From positions 372,001 to 436,000 of the forward strand of contig JANFNE010000011.1 of NCBI GenBank assembly GCA_024867545.1: a stretch of 64,000 bases of DNA. The letters are read 5' to 3'. Shown one piece after another: positions 43,805 to 56,055 of the stretch. Under the pieces are notes generated by a model. The model had not been told where the DNA came from. It worked only from the letters and a program-made list of their open reading frames with translations, and made no database searches. The number at the start of each line of letters is the position of its first letter. Position 1 is the first letter of the stretch. This DNA comes from Phytopythium helicoides (lineage: Eukaryota > Oomycota > Peronosporomycetes > Pythiales > Pythiaceae). Position numbers and translations under genes: made by a program.

Positions 43805-44432
43805 TCACATGACGATCTGCGTGGTGACGCTCGAGCGAAAGTTGAAGCGGTTGCTGAATCGCGTGACCTGGACGTTGCTTCCCAGCAGCGAGGCCGGGTC
43901 GGCCGGCAGCGGCTGCACCTGCTTGTCGCTCGGTGTCTGCGAGGACACGACGGGTTCTGGCTCGAGCTTGCGCAGCGAGGCCGAGGTGACGTCTTCCGGC
44001 CGCAGCACCTTGGGGTCGAGGCGGTACATGATCATGACCATGCGCAGCGCGAACAGCTCGTCGTCACCGCCGAGCACGACTGAGTCCTTCCAGTTGCGGC
44101 GGCGCCAGGTCTGCAGCGCGCGGATCCACTGCGCGGTGAGCTCTGGCGTGGATGCGCTGAGCACGACCTTGAGCCTGCGGAAGTGCTTGAGCGAGCGGTC
44201 CGTGTCGTGCACCGACCGCACGGGACAGAGCTCGAGGCAGAAGCGGTTGGGGCTCACGCCGCCGTCGATGGGGCGCACGACCGCGCGGTGGCGCGTGAGC
44301 GAGAACTCGCCCAGCCAGCGGCCGCCCTTCTTGGCGAAGTAGCTGCAGCACGCCGCCCTCGAGCGCGAAGTAGAGCGGGTCGGCCTGCCGCCCCACGTCG
44401 TGCAGCAGCAGGTAGCCCTCGTAGTCAGCCAT
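43805..44432 (-). CDS. Small PH-domain protein
   Basis: From the ATG at 44432 the first residues, MADYEGYLLLHDVGR and PLYFALEGGVLQ, are the start of a pleckstrin-homology fold. An extra C near 44342 moves the frame; the fold continues as YFAKKGGRWLGEFSLTRH and then RLKVVLSASTPELTAQWIRAL with the C-terminal helix tryptophan. The total is about 207 residues. After the PH domain there is a short basic linker and a Pro/Ser-rich tail ending at 43805. No other domain is seen. It probably binds phosphoinositides or acts as an adaptor. The two frames overlap and fit the fold only when joined, which supports a sequencing error rather than two genes. Confidence 0.72.
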
Positions 44433-46210
44433 CGCTCCTCGGCTCTCGAGCGCGGATTCGGTTGTGCCACCGTGCGCTCCCCGCACGCTCGCGGCCCTGA
44501 TTTACGCGCGCGGTCTGGTCATCCCGGCTGCGCGCGCAAGCTCCGTACACTCGAGCCGTAGAGGTCGCGCGGCCGCATCGGCCCGCCGCCTTTTCTCCAG
44601 CATATCTTTTTTCCGCGAGCGTCGCGGTGGTTTACGGACGCGAATTGCCGCCGGCTGTCTGCTTGAATCCGGGCTGCTCTATGCGGGAAGACTTGCGCAG
44701 AGTATAGCCGAGCGATGGTCGGGTGCCCAGATGGCGACGAAGAGCGTGGTTTTACCGGCGGCCCGGCGGCGTTTTCGCCACGCTCGGCCCAGCACGCTGA
44801 GGATCGTGCCAGGTTACTCACGGGTGCCGTGAACTTGATGCGAGCGCCGTCGGGTGTCAGTCGATGACCCGCGGCGTGTGGCTGCAGTACTCGATTGGAA
44901 CCGCAACGGCCATAACTGGCGCCATGACAGGCCGACGCAGTTCGACTGAGCATTTCTGCGTGCATTGGGCCTGGCACTATCCTTGAGGAGATTCATGCAG
45001 CAGTGCTTGAAGCTTCAGACGAGGAGCGGGGCCTCGAGGCTCGAGACCCACACGAGTCTCACGGCTATCTCCACAGCAAGTTCGAGTCGACCAGTCGATA
45101 TGCTAACGATCGACCACGGCCGAGCGCTCGTCGACATTTTTTTTTTTTTGTTTCGACCCGATGAAAGGTCCGACCGTGGCATGCTTGTCATGGAGAGCTC
45201 GAGCCAGATCGCGGGCCACGACATACACATCGGACCGACTCGACGGCGACGACAGCAGTCCGACCTCGCTCTGCACGCCGTTCGGCGAGCGAAATTCTCG
45301 AGGCGCGAGGTCCGACCGAGCGACTGCCGTCAAAATCCCTACTTCTGGGTAGACTGGAAATTCCAGTCGCTGGATAAAGCAAATCGGGTTCTGATGCCTC
45401 GTGGCGCAACAGTAGAGCAAAGTGATATCGTACTGTGGGGGATCTCATTCCGCAGGAACCCTGACGAGCTCTATCGCACGGCAGTGAGTGAGCAATGGCC
45501 ATGTGGGAGCAACGCTGCAGCGGCGATCCTGAGATCTCCACTTGAGCTTCCTTCCGGCCGAACGATGCGTGCAGGTTGCGTGCGAGCCCAAGATACTGCT
45601 GGAGGCGTGACTGACGGACTGGACTATGCGACACTCCATTTTAGCCAATCGAACGCCGATAGAAGTGATCGGCGCCTATGAATGACATGTGCGAGTATAT
45701 CGCTTTTCAGAGTCAATATCCAGCATCGAATCGCTGCACTCCGTATCACAATCTCCGGATGAATCCATTGTGAGGATGTGTTCAGATGAACCTAGTGCAC
45801 CTGCACGATCCAATACGGGTGCGCAATCGCACACCAGCTCTCCCATACAAAGATCAAGTGTACGCATCCATCGTCTCGTTGAACTTTATGCTACTCGCGC
45901 GCTATTGACCGAGAAAAAGGAAGCCAGGCGCCTTCGCTCTCCCCCGCCCGGCGTTCTATTGACCAATTTGCCGCCCGCGCACAGGAACCGGAGAGCATCG
46001 GCCGCCTCGACCCGGCGGTGCGTCGCTCTCTGGGAACCAAGCGGAGCCTGCAGCGCGCGCCGTCGGCTCCTCTCCCGCCGCGCCGAGCCCCAGCCCGAGC
46101 GCGCGGTATTTCGGCGCGACCCCCAGCCCTCGGCGCGAGCTCCGCCGCTTGCCGCCATTTGCTGACGCCTCGCGGGTGACCGCAGAGCCCCACCGCGCCG
46201 CGCCGGTAGC
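44433..46210. other. Gene-poor interval of about 1.8 kb
   Basis: Upstream of both the PH gene (minus) and the FYVE-START gene (plus). A 238-codon plus-strand frame at 44965-45681 has no recognisable motif and a composition unlike the neighbouring genes, so I do not call it. The last 300 bp are very GC-rich and CCCC/CCACC-laden, like a 5' leader. A T-run lies at about 45138-45150. Confidence 0.4.
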
Positions 46211-46426
46211 TTGTCCCCCCACGTGGACGCTCGGCCGTCCCGTCCCCCCCTCCACCACCACCTCCACCCTCGCTACTCGCCTGCTGAAGGAGAGCAGCCG
46301 CCCCCCGCTCGAAGCAAGACGCCACTCTCGGAGAGCATGTGCGTCCGCCCGCCGCCCGTGCCGCGCTCGGCGCGGGTTGAGAGGACCGTCAAGGCTGCGG
46401 CGTCGGCCGCGCCGCGCCACTCGACC

Positions 46427-47953
46427 ATGACGACCATGTCACTGGACGAGGGCCGCCTGCGCTCCGTGTCGAACGCGTCCGTGTCGTCGAGCGTCTGGTC
46501 GCCCACGAGCATGGTCAACAACCAGGAGACCGTCTCCGGCCGCTGGGTCGAGGACTCGGTTGTGCGCGCGTGCGCCAAGTGCGAGAAGCCCTTCACGCTC
46601 ACCAACCGCCGCCACCACTGCCGCGTCTGCGGAGACATCTTCTGCCATGCATGCTCGCGCAACAAGATGGTGCTGGCCACCAACCCCGGCGAGATCCCGC
46701 GCCGCCAGCGCGTGTGTGACCCCTGCGCTTCGCACGCGCACAGCAGCGCCATCCTCTACGACGCCGAGTCTGAGGGCACCAACCGCGACAACTCGCTCTT
46801 CAGCACGGGGCTATCGGCCACGGAGCTCCTGACGGGCGGCTCCATCTCGGAGGACATGCTCCGCGGATCGAGCGAGATCCACAAGCACATCCACGGACAT
46901 CACCATAGTGCGGTGCACGGTTCTGGAGAGGGCAGCCTCATTATCATGGTGGCGTCGACGATTGCTTTCGTCGCGACCTTCTACTTCCTCAAGGACGAGG
47001 TCTCGCTGTCAAACCCGGCCATCTACATCCTGCTCGTGGGCTTTGTCAAGAACGTGGTCGAGCTGGCGGCTCGCCTCTCTTTGATCAAGCAAGGCTCGCG
47101 CATTGCGCCGAGCTCCATCCAACCCGCCCCCGAATTGCAGGACCCCGAGAAGGTGTTCGAAGACATGGACATGGGAGCTGCGCCGGAGACGTCGTCGACA
47201 GCGAGCTCGAGCGACCCCTGCCTCGGCCGCCAAGGATCCCCGCTACGTATCCGTGACGATCACTCCAGCACAACAGCAGGAGCTGCTGTCGAACGCTCGC
47301 AAGGCTCTGGACTCGGTGTACGAGCTGGCAACGGCGTCGACGGAGGGCAAGGAGTGGACCCCGGAGATTCCATCGATTGAGGGCCTTGACATCGACATCC
47401 ACTCCCGAGACGGGAAGCCTGCGCGCATCTTCAAGTGCCACGCTGAAATTCCACTTTCCCCGATGAACTCTTTGACGAACTGCACGGCAAGTTTGAGACG
47501 AGCTCGACCTGGAATGTGACCTCGGCCGAAAACAACGTTGTGACCCAGCTGGACGAGTGCACGGACGTTGTGCACCTCGTGTCTGCTCCAGCTCTTGGCG
47601 GCATGATCACCAGTCGCGACTTTGTCAACACCCGCAGCTGGCGCAAGCAAGATGGAGGGTACCTTATTGCTAGCGCATGCGCTGGCAAGAACGTGATCAA
47701 GGCTCAGAAGGGTATTGTGCGCGGTGAGAACGGCCCAACCGGTTTCTTGATCCTCCCTCATGAGTCGTCCCCTTTCAAGTCGCGCCTCGTGTGGATCCTC
47801 AACTGCGATATCAAGGGCTACTTCCCGGGGAGCATCATCCGCAAGGGCTCGATCAGCGAGGTTTCGTGCTTTGTTCGCAACCTGCGCCGCTACCTGGCCT
47901 CAAACCCTGGCTCGAACGCCTCGATGGAGGGCAAGACGAGCGATGTACAATAA
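46427..47953 (+). CDS. FYVE zinc finger, membrane segment and START lipid-transfer domain protein
   Basis: I start at ATG 46427 (MTTMSLDEG); in-frame ATGs upstream at 46337 and earlier are possible. Residues about 40-105 are a FYVE finger: CAKCEKPFTLTNRRHHCRVCG with the RRHHCR phosphoinositide-binding block and four Cys pairs. A hydrophobic pair follows (LIIMVASTIAFVATFYFL and AIYILLVGFVKNVVELAA). The C-terminal third is a START domain (IPSIEGLDIDIHSRDGKP, AEIPLSPDELFDEL, SRDFVNTRSWRKQDGGYLI, YFPGSIIRK). The frame breaks at about 47215 (extra C) and 47461 (missing G); both corrections restore the START fold. FYVE binds PI3P on endosomes; START carries sterols or phospholipids. This implies a lipid-transfer role at endosomal contact sites, an inference. 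Confidence 0.85.
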
Positions 47954-48372
47954 ATGGTCAGCGTGAGATGAGAGCAGCGGCCACCAAGCGCAAGTGCGGT
48001 GGCGGCTCGCTCCCGCCGTGTGTGTGGTGGTCTGTGTGCGTGGAGCGGCCTGAAGAAGCGGCTCGCTGCGATTGGAAGCGGCGTTTCGTGGCAGGACGCG
48101 TGTACTAGAAGTTTCTTTGCCATTTTTTAACCTGCATATCCGGGTGACAGAGGACGCGGGAGGATCCAGGTTCGATCGAAGAGCGTGAGCGACTGCCGCG
48201 ACCAAGTCCCCACATTCCTTTAGCCAGAGGGATCTTCGAAAACTGAGAAAGACAAGATCTAGAGAGAAGAGCGGCGAATGCCCCCACCAAGTTGGTGAGA
48301 TTGAGTTGGCGTGGGATACACTAACTTCATAAATACAAACGACGCGCTTTAGCTTACTCCATGACCCATGTA
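47954..48372. other. Convergent intergenic region (419 bp)
   Basis: Spacer between the stops of the FYVE-START gene and the polycystin-like gene. No gene, repeat or RNA recognised. Confidence 0.4.
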
Positions 48373-50678
48373 TTACGGTGGCGGCGGCATTGCAATGGCA
48401 ACTTTTGCACCTGCTGGCGGCTGCACTACCCATGGACTCACATACGACTTTTTCTTGTCGCCCTTCGCTCTGAGTGGATCTGCATCGAGCTCTCGCGGTG
48501 AAGTGATAACCTGCGCATCCTCATCTTCATCATCATCCAGCTGAGATTCTGCAGCTGGGGCATCCACGATACTCGCGAGAGACGGCGGCGTTTTGCTCCT
48601 CCCTCCTGCACCGCCCAGAGGACGGATATGAGCATTCGCGACCACCTTACTCTTTGGGACGAGATCTTTGGAGCTATTCATGCTTTTGGCGCTTGTGCTT
48701 CGGCTGAGCGCGTTCGCATCCCAGTACCAATCCAGAACGCGATTCCTGGAACTTTCATTGGGCTCTTCGCCGATTTCGGCATCCTTCCATGCTTTGACGA
48801 ACATCTCACGAGTCACATTCGCATCTTCAAGAGTGACAACGTCCAAGGCGGCATCGATCAGAGTGTCGAAAAAGTCTTCTTTGGTTAGGATAATAAAGAT
48901 GAGGTCGGCGACACCCAGTGGATTTGAGTACTGTGCGCGTTCACTTGCCTTGTCGGCCTCGCGCTCTGTGAGGCGATCCCATGTTGACATGACTATTGCC
49001 ATGAACACATTTAGCATGAGAATGCAGAAAACCACATTTGACGAGTAGATGAATATCGCGCTGAAAATGCCGTTCTCATCGTAGATGGGTCCTGGGTCGT
49101 AAAGCCCGAAGTTGAGCTCGAAAACCCGAAAGAACGCCCTGGGGAAGGTTGCCCATTCGGAATATCGTAAGCCGTAGATCATATGGCCGGCGAATGAATA
49201 GCCAATGATCACAGCAAAATAGATCGGAAGGAAAGACAGCACTTCCGGCATGGCACCGTAGACGCTGTTCATAAGTCGTCGTCCACCGTTAGTGACTTGA
49301 AAGTACTTTAGTGCTCGAGCCGTCATGAGGAGCATGTTCAGCAGATTGAGTCCAAGCAGTGCTTCATCCCATGCAAACAACCCTCGAGCTTCCACATACT
49401 TATCGAAAGATGTCAAACCGAGAAGCGCAAGCCGTGTAGATTCGCTTTGGCTTAGGTACCGCCACAACATGATCGCGGCATTGACGAAAATGTTGGACCA
49501 GTCTCCGATGTTATTCAGCGCTCCGTAGCGGGCCATGTACTAAACACCCACTCTAGTTAGTTCCCACGAGTGACGTACTCCTTTTCAAAACCATTGTGGA
49601 AACAGGACTTACCGTACGGAGGCTACCACCAGAGAGCACACAGCTATCCCAGAGCTCAAGCAGGATGAAGTATACTATGTGCGCGACGAAAATTCCTTCT
49701 AGAAATGCCCTCGCAACATTGCTTGTTACACCGAAGTTGTACGGCTCGAGGTTCACGATTAGTATTGCGGAAGTTGGTGTCACTCCACCGGCAAGATCAA
49801 AGTCAACCATAAGCTGAACTATCGACCACAGTTGCAGATTGTAGTTGAACAGTGGCATAGTGATTTCGATGTGCTTAGTCTGCGCATCAAGCCAGCGATG
49901 TGCTTGCATTTGAGCAGCTTTTGTACGCTCTTCAACTCCTGCTGTTGAACTTCGGAGAAAATATGTCTGATAACCTGCTTGCGAATCGTTACTGACAGAG
50001 AAATTAAACATTTCGAGCGCCTCGAGCTCTAATGTGTCTTCTACTGTTCCATTCGAATACCCAAAGGGGTCCTCCGACTCAAGTGAGTTAGATAAACATG
50101 TGTGGTTCTGTAGCGGCTCTAGCTGGCTGTAACACCGGCTACCTTTGTTGTCAGGATCACTGAAGTTGAGTGCTTTGTATCTTGTTTGCAATAGATGGAA
50201 GCCACCAACAATGACAGTGTGGGAGGCAATCATGTATCTCGAATCATCACTGCTGTCATCGGAACTACTTCTGAAGACAGTATCGATAAGGGAGCCACTC
50301 AACCATGTCCATAGTGCATCTGGGCTACTGATATCGTTGAAGCCAATGCCAGATTCACCTCCAGGGCCCAAGAGCTCGTTGGACACAATGCTTCGGACAA
50401 TAGCGCCTGGAGATAGGAAGAGTTTAGTTTGATGTTAAGTACCGACAATGGGTGATGGATGACTTACGGCCAGCAATATTGCGGTCAAGAAGTAGCGTCG
50501 TCACGTATACGCCCACGAATGTCACGAACACGGTGAGCTTGCGTGAAAGCATGCGAAACTTCCGCTTCTCTTTGAAGTCACGCAGCAGAAATTCCTGCGG
50601 GATTCCTTCCGGCCGGCTCACGCGGGGAGTGGACGTCAGCCCGGTGGAGGACCGCAGGTAGCTCGGCACCTTCCTCAT
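48373..50678 (-). CDS. Polycystin-2 (PKD2/TRPP)-like cation channel
   Basis: Three exons on the minus strand: 50468-50678, 49613-50406 and 48373-49539, in phase (about 723 residues). Exon 1 has a basic N-terminus and TM1 (FVTFVGVYVTTLLLDRN). Exon 2 is the large extracellular polycystin domain with conserved-type Cys and NxS/T sites, then TM2 (GIFVAHIVYFILLELWDSC). Exon 3 has TM3-TM6: FDKYVEARGLFAWDEALL, LSFLPIYFAVIIGYSFAGH, the pore helix FRVFELNFGLYDPGP and the S6 NVVFCILMLNVFMAIVMSTW, the most characteristic block. The tail is acidic with no EF-hand recognised. In ciliated eukaryotes PKD2-like channels pass Ca2+ and sit in cilia. A flagellar role here would fit zoospores but is inferred. 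Confidence 0.85.
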
Positions 50679-50874
50679 GTCATCTATCAGCTATGCAAAT
50701 GCGTAGGCAGCTAGCTCAGGTGCTAATCGCGGATTGATCATTGTGATATTTTCAGCGCCTGTGCATGAAAGCTATGTAAGTAGTCGGAATGGGTTTGTTC
50801 TTGTAAAGGGAGTAAACGAAAGCCGCCCATGCTCTAGTAGAGAAAGATTCGCGATGCAAAACGCGGGAAGAGTC

Positions 50875-52630
50875 ATGAACGGCGACACTAATGACGCGAC
50901 GGATGCGCGCGCGAAGAAGAAGAAGAAGCCACAGGGCACGACCAAAGGTCCGGTGCATAGTTATGCATGTTGTCTATGCCTGGTTCAATTTTGTCGGCCA
51001 CTCGATCAGTCGTTTTGACGCTACCAATCGATATATCCCATGCTTTGCAGTCAATGTGGTGGCGTCTCGCTACGCTTTGGCGCTGCAAAAGACCCGACAG
51101 GAAGCCCAGCAGCAACAGCAAAGCCAGCATAATGACCGAGACCAGGTGAAGAGCTCAGCAACCGGCTCGAGCCACCAGCGGAGCAGAACAAGCACGGCAC
51201 CGCTAACGAGTAACAAAGCAAGCAATGCTCAATCAGACGTGGAACAGCCAGCACGCCCTCGAGTTCAGTCGGCATCTGTGTCGTCAACTGTGAGCACTCG
51301 GAAAAATGCACCAAGTTCGACTCCGTCTGCTGCTGGTACCAAGCGGCACCTACGAGATGCAGATGGGCCCAACGGAGTTGATGCAAGAGATGCTACCGGC
51401 CCAATGGACATGAAGGCACGGTTGGAGGCGTATCGAGCAAGCAAACAGCACCGAACGTTGCAGGAAAAGACACATTCGCAATTGAGAAGCCCGCCGTCTA
51501 TCCCCGCAGCCACGACATTCGGATCCAAGTTCGGTATCTGCGGACGCTCAAGGCAGCGGCACCAATCTCAGCAAATGCCAACGTTCCACCGAGATCGTCG
51601 TCCTCCGCACGGCCTGCTTTCCAAAGAGAATAACATCAGTTCCAAGGACCGGGCGTCCGAACGCAGCAGTCGCCCACATTGATGTCACCCACTTTAAAGT
51701 CACCAAAAAATAGGGCTACACAATCCAACCAACATGGCGCGCGAGGTTTCGACCGAATCGACACTGCGAAAGCACACAGAACACTACCACAAGCAACCAA
51801 TTCAGAGGAGCTGGAGGTCCTCCAGTCTTTGTATTACCAACTTTGCTTTATTGAAGCCAAAAGCAATGCCGCATTTCTGCCGACAAGAAAGCGAGGCACA
51901 GGTACTGTTCTGCATCGGGCTTACATACAGATCCGAGCTCTGACAATATGATTGTAGCGCCAGCTGCTAGGAGCTTGGGAGCTGCTCCAGACAAAGCTTC
52001 GTCTTTTGCACGATACAACTTTGCGGTTGGACAGAGAACGTCATATTGCAGAGCTGGATTCACACGTCGCAGTTCAGGTACGACTGTTAGGAGCCGCGAA
52101 AATGTTTGATGTCTGCACAATTTTGACAGTTTGTAAGCCCAGGCTTCCCCAGTTTTTGATACTGCCAGTCAGCTTCCCCAGACTCTAGAGTCTCTACAGC
52201 TTGTCTGGGATTCGTTGGAGTCGGCACTACACCGAATGCCGACTCCAGGGTTATCGTGCAGTCCTGAAAAGCTCAAGTCGCAAATGGAAGTCCTTGTGGC
52301 AAATGCCGATCAAGTTTTGCATCATATCAGAGCTTACCGGCTAGACGGGGCGGTGAGTTGCGTGACGAGAACTCCTGGAAATTGCTTACCATTCGACAGT
52401 TTGTTGACACCCTACCGTGCAATCTCTAGGTTTCAGGCGCCGTTTCGTTTGAGCGCGAGATGAAAAGTGCAAGCGAGAAGCTCAGCCAGCTCCTGATGCA
52501 GCTTGCACACATGCTGGAGGAGCTCCAGGTCGAGGTCGACACAGAAACAAGCGTCATCATCCAGCGTATCCAGAGCTTGCGTGTGAGCTCAACGGCCAAA
52601 GGTGCGCCAAGCCTCACTTATAAGACTTAG
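50875..52630 (+). CDS. Augmin complex subunit HAUS8-like
   Basis: Exon 1 (50875-50947) reads MNGDTNDATDARAKKKKKPQ and joins exon 2 at 51051 to give GVNVVASRYALALQK, matching the (V)xxSRY block near the N-terminus of HAUS8 proteins. A long basic Ser-rich disordered region follows, which in HAUS8 binds microtubules. The C-terminus is helical: EELEVLQSLYYQLCFIEAKS, QLLGAWELLQTKLRLLH, and FEREMKSASEKLSQLLMQLA. Exons 51958-52080 and about 52180-52350 and 52434-52630 are in phase with one another. Two one-base shifts, near 51665 and 51885, are needed inside exon 2. Augmin nucleates branching microtubules in spindles with gamma-tubulin. Homology is supported by an N-terminal motif and architecture, so it is moderate. 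Confidence 0.6.
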
Positions 52631-52731
52631 AGCAAAAGCCAAGCTCGAGAAACTCCGCTTTATATTTATCGACACTTAGATGGTGGCTCTGCTACCCTTT
52701 TGAAGTGGATTCAGCATCGCAACCGCACTCC

Positions 52732-55700
52732 TCAGCGGTACCCGCCCGCAGCTTTGCGGAGCTTGTCAATCCAGATATCACGCTCCTCGATGCTTTGAGC
52801 ACGCAGTTTGAATGTTCGACCACTGTCTGCAGTTGACGACCGCTTCTTTGAGTTCTTATCGAAAAGGCTTTGGTGCAGCTCAAACACATGCGCTTGCTTT
52901 CCAGATGCCGGCGGGATAATGTTGAAACCCTCGCCTGCGTCGCGAGAAGGCTCGATGCGACAGCTGGAATTCCAAAAGACGGATCAGTCAATAAATTGAA
53001 CTACCAACGCGAGATTTCAAACGATCAGAACGCACCCCGTGATGTGCAATTCCTTGATGATCTTGCCACGCTCATACTCGTCCTTGGTTTTCGCATAGAT
53101 TAAGCTCGCTCCGATGAGTATAAAGTAGCGTTGCTTCCAGTTCTTGCGACCGAGTGGGTTGAACGCGTTGCCACCGCCGCCCTGCTTGATAAGGTATCCT
53201 TGCAACTCGGTCGGCTCAGTTTCTTGCGCTGCTTCAATAACCTTTTCGGACGGCAGTTGGATCTAATACAGAAGCGACGGCATTTGAGATCAGCTCATGC
53301 CACACACTTAATTCGAGGTGATGTTTGAAAAGTACCGAGACGAACGCCTCCTCTTCAAGCAGATCTTTTTGCTTTTGGGCCAGCTCGTGCATCCTGTCCA
53401 AGTTTAGGATGGCACTGTCAAGAGCCTCTTTCCGCATCTAAGGCATCGGGTCCACGATTGTTAAAATTGAATTACCATGATATAAGATATGTGCTGAAAT
53501 ACGTACACCTTGAAGCTTCGCGACATCAACAAGCTGCTCATTGACTTCAATTTGCGCGCTCATAGCCTCTTTTTGATACTGCCGCTGGAGCATGTTGGAG
53601 TTCTCCACTTCGTGCTCGCGCTCTTCAATTTTCTCCTGTAAACCACTCAAAAGCGTCAGCAAAAGTCAGTTGCATTGAGCAAAACTCAGGAAATATCTTG
53701 CCTGGATGCCATCCAAGTCGTGTTGCCGAATCTTTTCCAGCTTCTCAGTCCAGTCCGCCAGCTCTAGGCGAATCACTGTCTGAGCAAATGAGGCAAGCTC
53801 TTCCTTCTGCACAATAAATAAAGTAACAATTTAGAACCAACCATTGGGAGAACAGCAATCTCAAGAAGCTTCTTTACCGCCGCAGGCCCCTTCGCTTGGA
53901 CAGTATAGTCGCTCATTAATTCATACAGGCGCATCTGGTAGTGATGAAAGAAACGCTATAACAAGACGGGTGGTTTAGTCCGAACGGGTACCGTACTACG
54001 GCAAGCTAAACAAATACATGCATACCTTGAACGCAGAGGACTGAACGGCATAGGCATCCTCGTCGTCCTTAGAAGTACGCTGGAGATGCTGCTCAACTTT
54101 TGATTTCATCGCTGCATGCAGCGTCCCAAGCAGTTGCTGACATGCTTCCGACGAGACCTTGTGATTTTCGTCTTGGATCTTAATGTACAGCGACTCAATC
54201 AGGTCCTTGAAGAGTTTCTGGTGAACACCGCAGAAAACAGTTGTCAGGCTATGCGGGTGATAGACATAGAAACACAATGTAGTTCGCGAACCTTCAGCAA
54301 CGAATTGAGTTTTCCTTCGCGAACAGGCATGGATCGAAGCACACTCTTGGCTTCGCGCCTTGCACAGTCGTGGATACGCTCAAGCTCATCAGATTCGCAC
54401 GGAAGCTAGAACGTCAGAGTACAAGTATTAGGCAACGAACATTGGCCTGGAAAAACTCATAGGTCCGTGACAAACCTCCACTAGTGGTAGTGGCGTGCGA
54501 GGAGACGTCATGATCGGTTTGTAGCCGTTCAAATCCGACGTTTCGACTATCTTGCCGAGGCGTTCCGCCATCCGCAGCTTGTACAACTTAATCCCTGACT
54601 CGACGATGTTCAGGCAGCAGTTGTGAATCGTATCTTTCCAGATGCGGCCGCGAAAAGCCTGGCAGTCACAAGCAATGCATATTCAGCGGAAAATCATACT
54701 TAATCGACGACCCACAAAAACGTACCTGGAATACGTTATCTCGATGGGCAAGCATCGATACAAGAATCGATTCGAAAAATGGACCGTTCAGCACAGCACC
54801 CTTGGCATATCGATTGCGATCCGATTCCAGCACAGTGCGCACGAGTTTCTCCATTCGCTTGGAAAATGCATCTGTGCCTTCCTCTGGTAGGGTGTAGCAC
54901 ACCTGGTCCGTGAACGCAGCCTGCAGCTGCTCGCAAACCAAAGCGTTTTTTGGGTTGTCACCGGACTGCAGCGCTGCAAGCACATTGCGCAAATATGCTG
55001 CTTCAGCGTCCTGAGCTGTCATCTTTTTCCCCTCGACGCGCTCTTTGATCACGCTTGTGCTCAAATTTTGCAGCAGCCACATGAGTTTCGGTTTTTGTGG
55101 GAAAACTGGCAAACGCGCAATCCATCAGCTCATGTCTTGTACAACCTCCGGATTCTACGTTGTGTACGTACCCATCGCGGGCAACGCGTCGTCTTCAGGG
55201 CCATCGCGAGCAAGGAACGAAAACTGCCCCACCGCCTCGTCCGTCAGCTCGCCGTCCACAACGTGCAGCACGACACTAAACACAAGCAGTCCCGCATGAG
55301 TCTTGATCAATCAAACCTGCGTGAAGTCGCTTCGCACCTGCTGAGCGCCGACATGATGGAGTACAGGAGGATCTCCAAATGCTGCCATCAACCCCCGCAT
55401 TAGTCCACCACCACAACTCTCCATGTCTCGCCAATGCGTCCATGCGTACGCGGTTGTCCCCATAGTCTGGGCGGCTCAGCACCACCAGGTACTTGACGTT
55501 GGCGTCGTTCACCGCCTTGACATACATGAGCACGCTCCCCACGGTGCTGCCACGCCACCCCCGTCAGCCTCCCTCTCCGTGCCCCACCACCGTCACTGCC
55601 CACCCACCTGACGTCCGAGTCCCGGCGCAGCAGCACTGACTCGCGCTCCGTCGTGGCGCCCAGCAGGTTCTCGAGCAGCGCCGCCTTGTCGGCCGCCTGC

Positions 55701-55858
55701 GCGCCGTGCACGCTCACAACGGCCAGCGGCGCGGCCAGGCGCTGCAGGAACGCGATCGCCTCCTTCTTGATCTGCAGCCGCGGCGCGTCGCTCGCGCTGT
55801 TGACGCTCAGCAGGCGCCCCGCGAACAGCAGCGCGCCGTCCGCCATCGTGTCGGCCAT
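52732..55858 (-). CDS. Guanylate-binding-protein-like pseudo-GTPase with C-terminal PH domain
   Basis: A multi-exon minus-strand gene from ATG 55858. The N-terminal part follows the order of the GBP large GTPases (PLAVVSVHGAQAADKAALLENLL at the P-loop site, VKAVNDANVKYLVVLSRPDYGD at the switch region, PKLMWLLQNLSTSVIKERVEG at the guanine-specificity strand), then a long alpha-helical region with coiled coils (about 53400-54660). The last exons form a PH domain: GYLIKQGGGGNAFNPLGRKN, WKQRYFILIGASLIYAK, and EERDIWIDKLRKAAGG at the C-terminus. The P-loop GxxxxGKS, DxxG and RD motifs are not recognisable, so GTP hydrolysis is unlikely. It diverges from the giant gene at 56056 with 197 bp between starts. 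Confidence 0.72.
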
Positions 55859-56055
55859 CGCTGCTTTTTGCTGTGGGAAAGAGGGCGGCCGAGAAAGTGC
55901 AGGTGACTTGGTTTCAGTATGCGACAGTGGACCCAGGTTGACTCTCCCTCGTGGCAGTTAAGGTTCGTAACGTGTTAAACGGCACTAAGTGCGCGTTTGA
56001 GCGAACCTAGCGGCCCGACCAGACTGCGACGCTTCAAGATCGGAGCATTGCTGCG

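Noticed and set aside
45380..45470. Possible tRNA or tRNA-derived element (GCCTCGTGGCGCAACAGTAG)
   Set aside because: Starts like a methionine tRNA, but no anticodon stem or TTCGA loop follows at the right distance.
44965..45681. 238-codon plus-strand frame
   Set aside because: No motif, no homology I recognise, and composition unlike neighbours; kept as intergenic.
48150..48185. GGTTCGATC resembling a tRNA B box
   Set aside because: No matching A box or cloverleaf around it.
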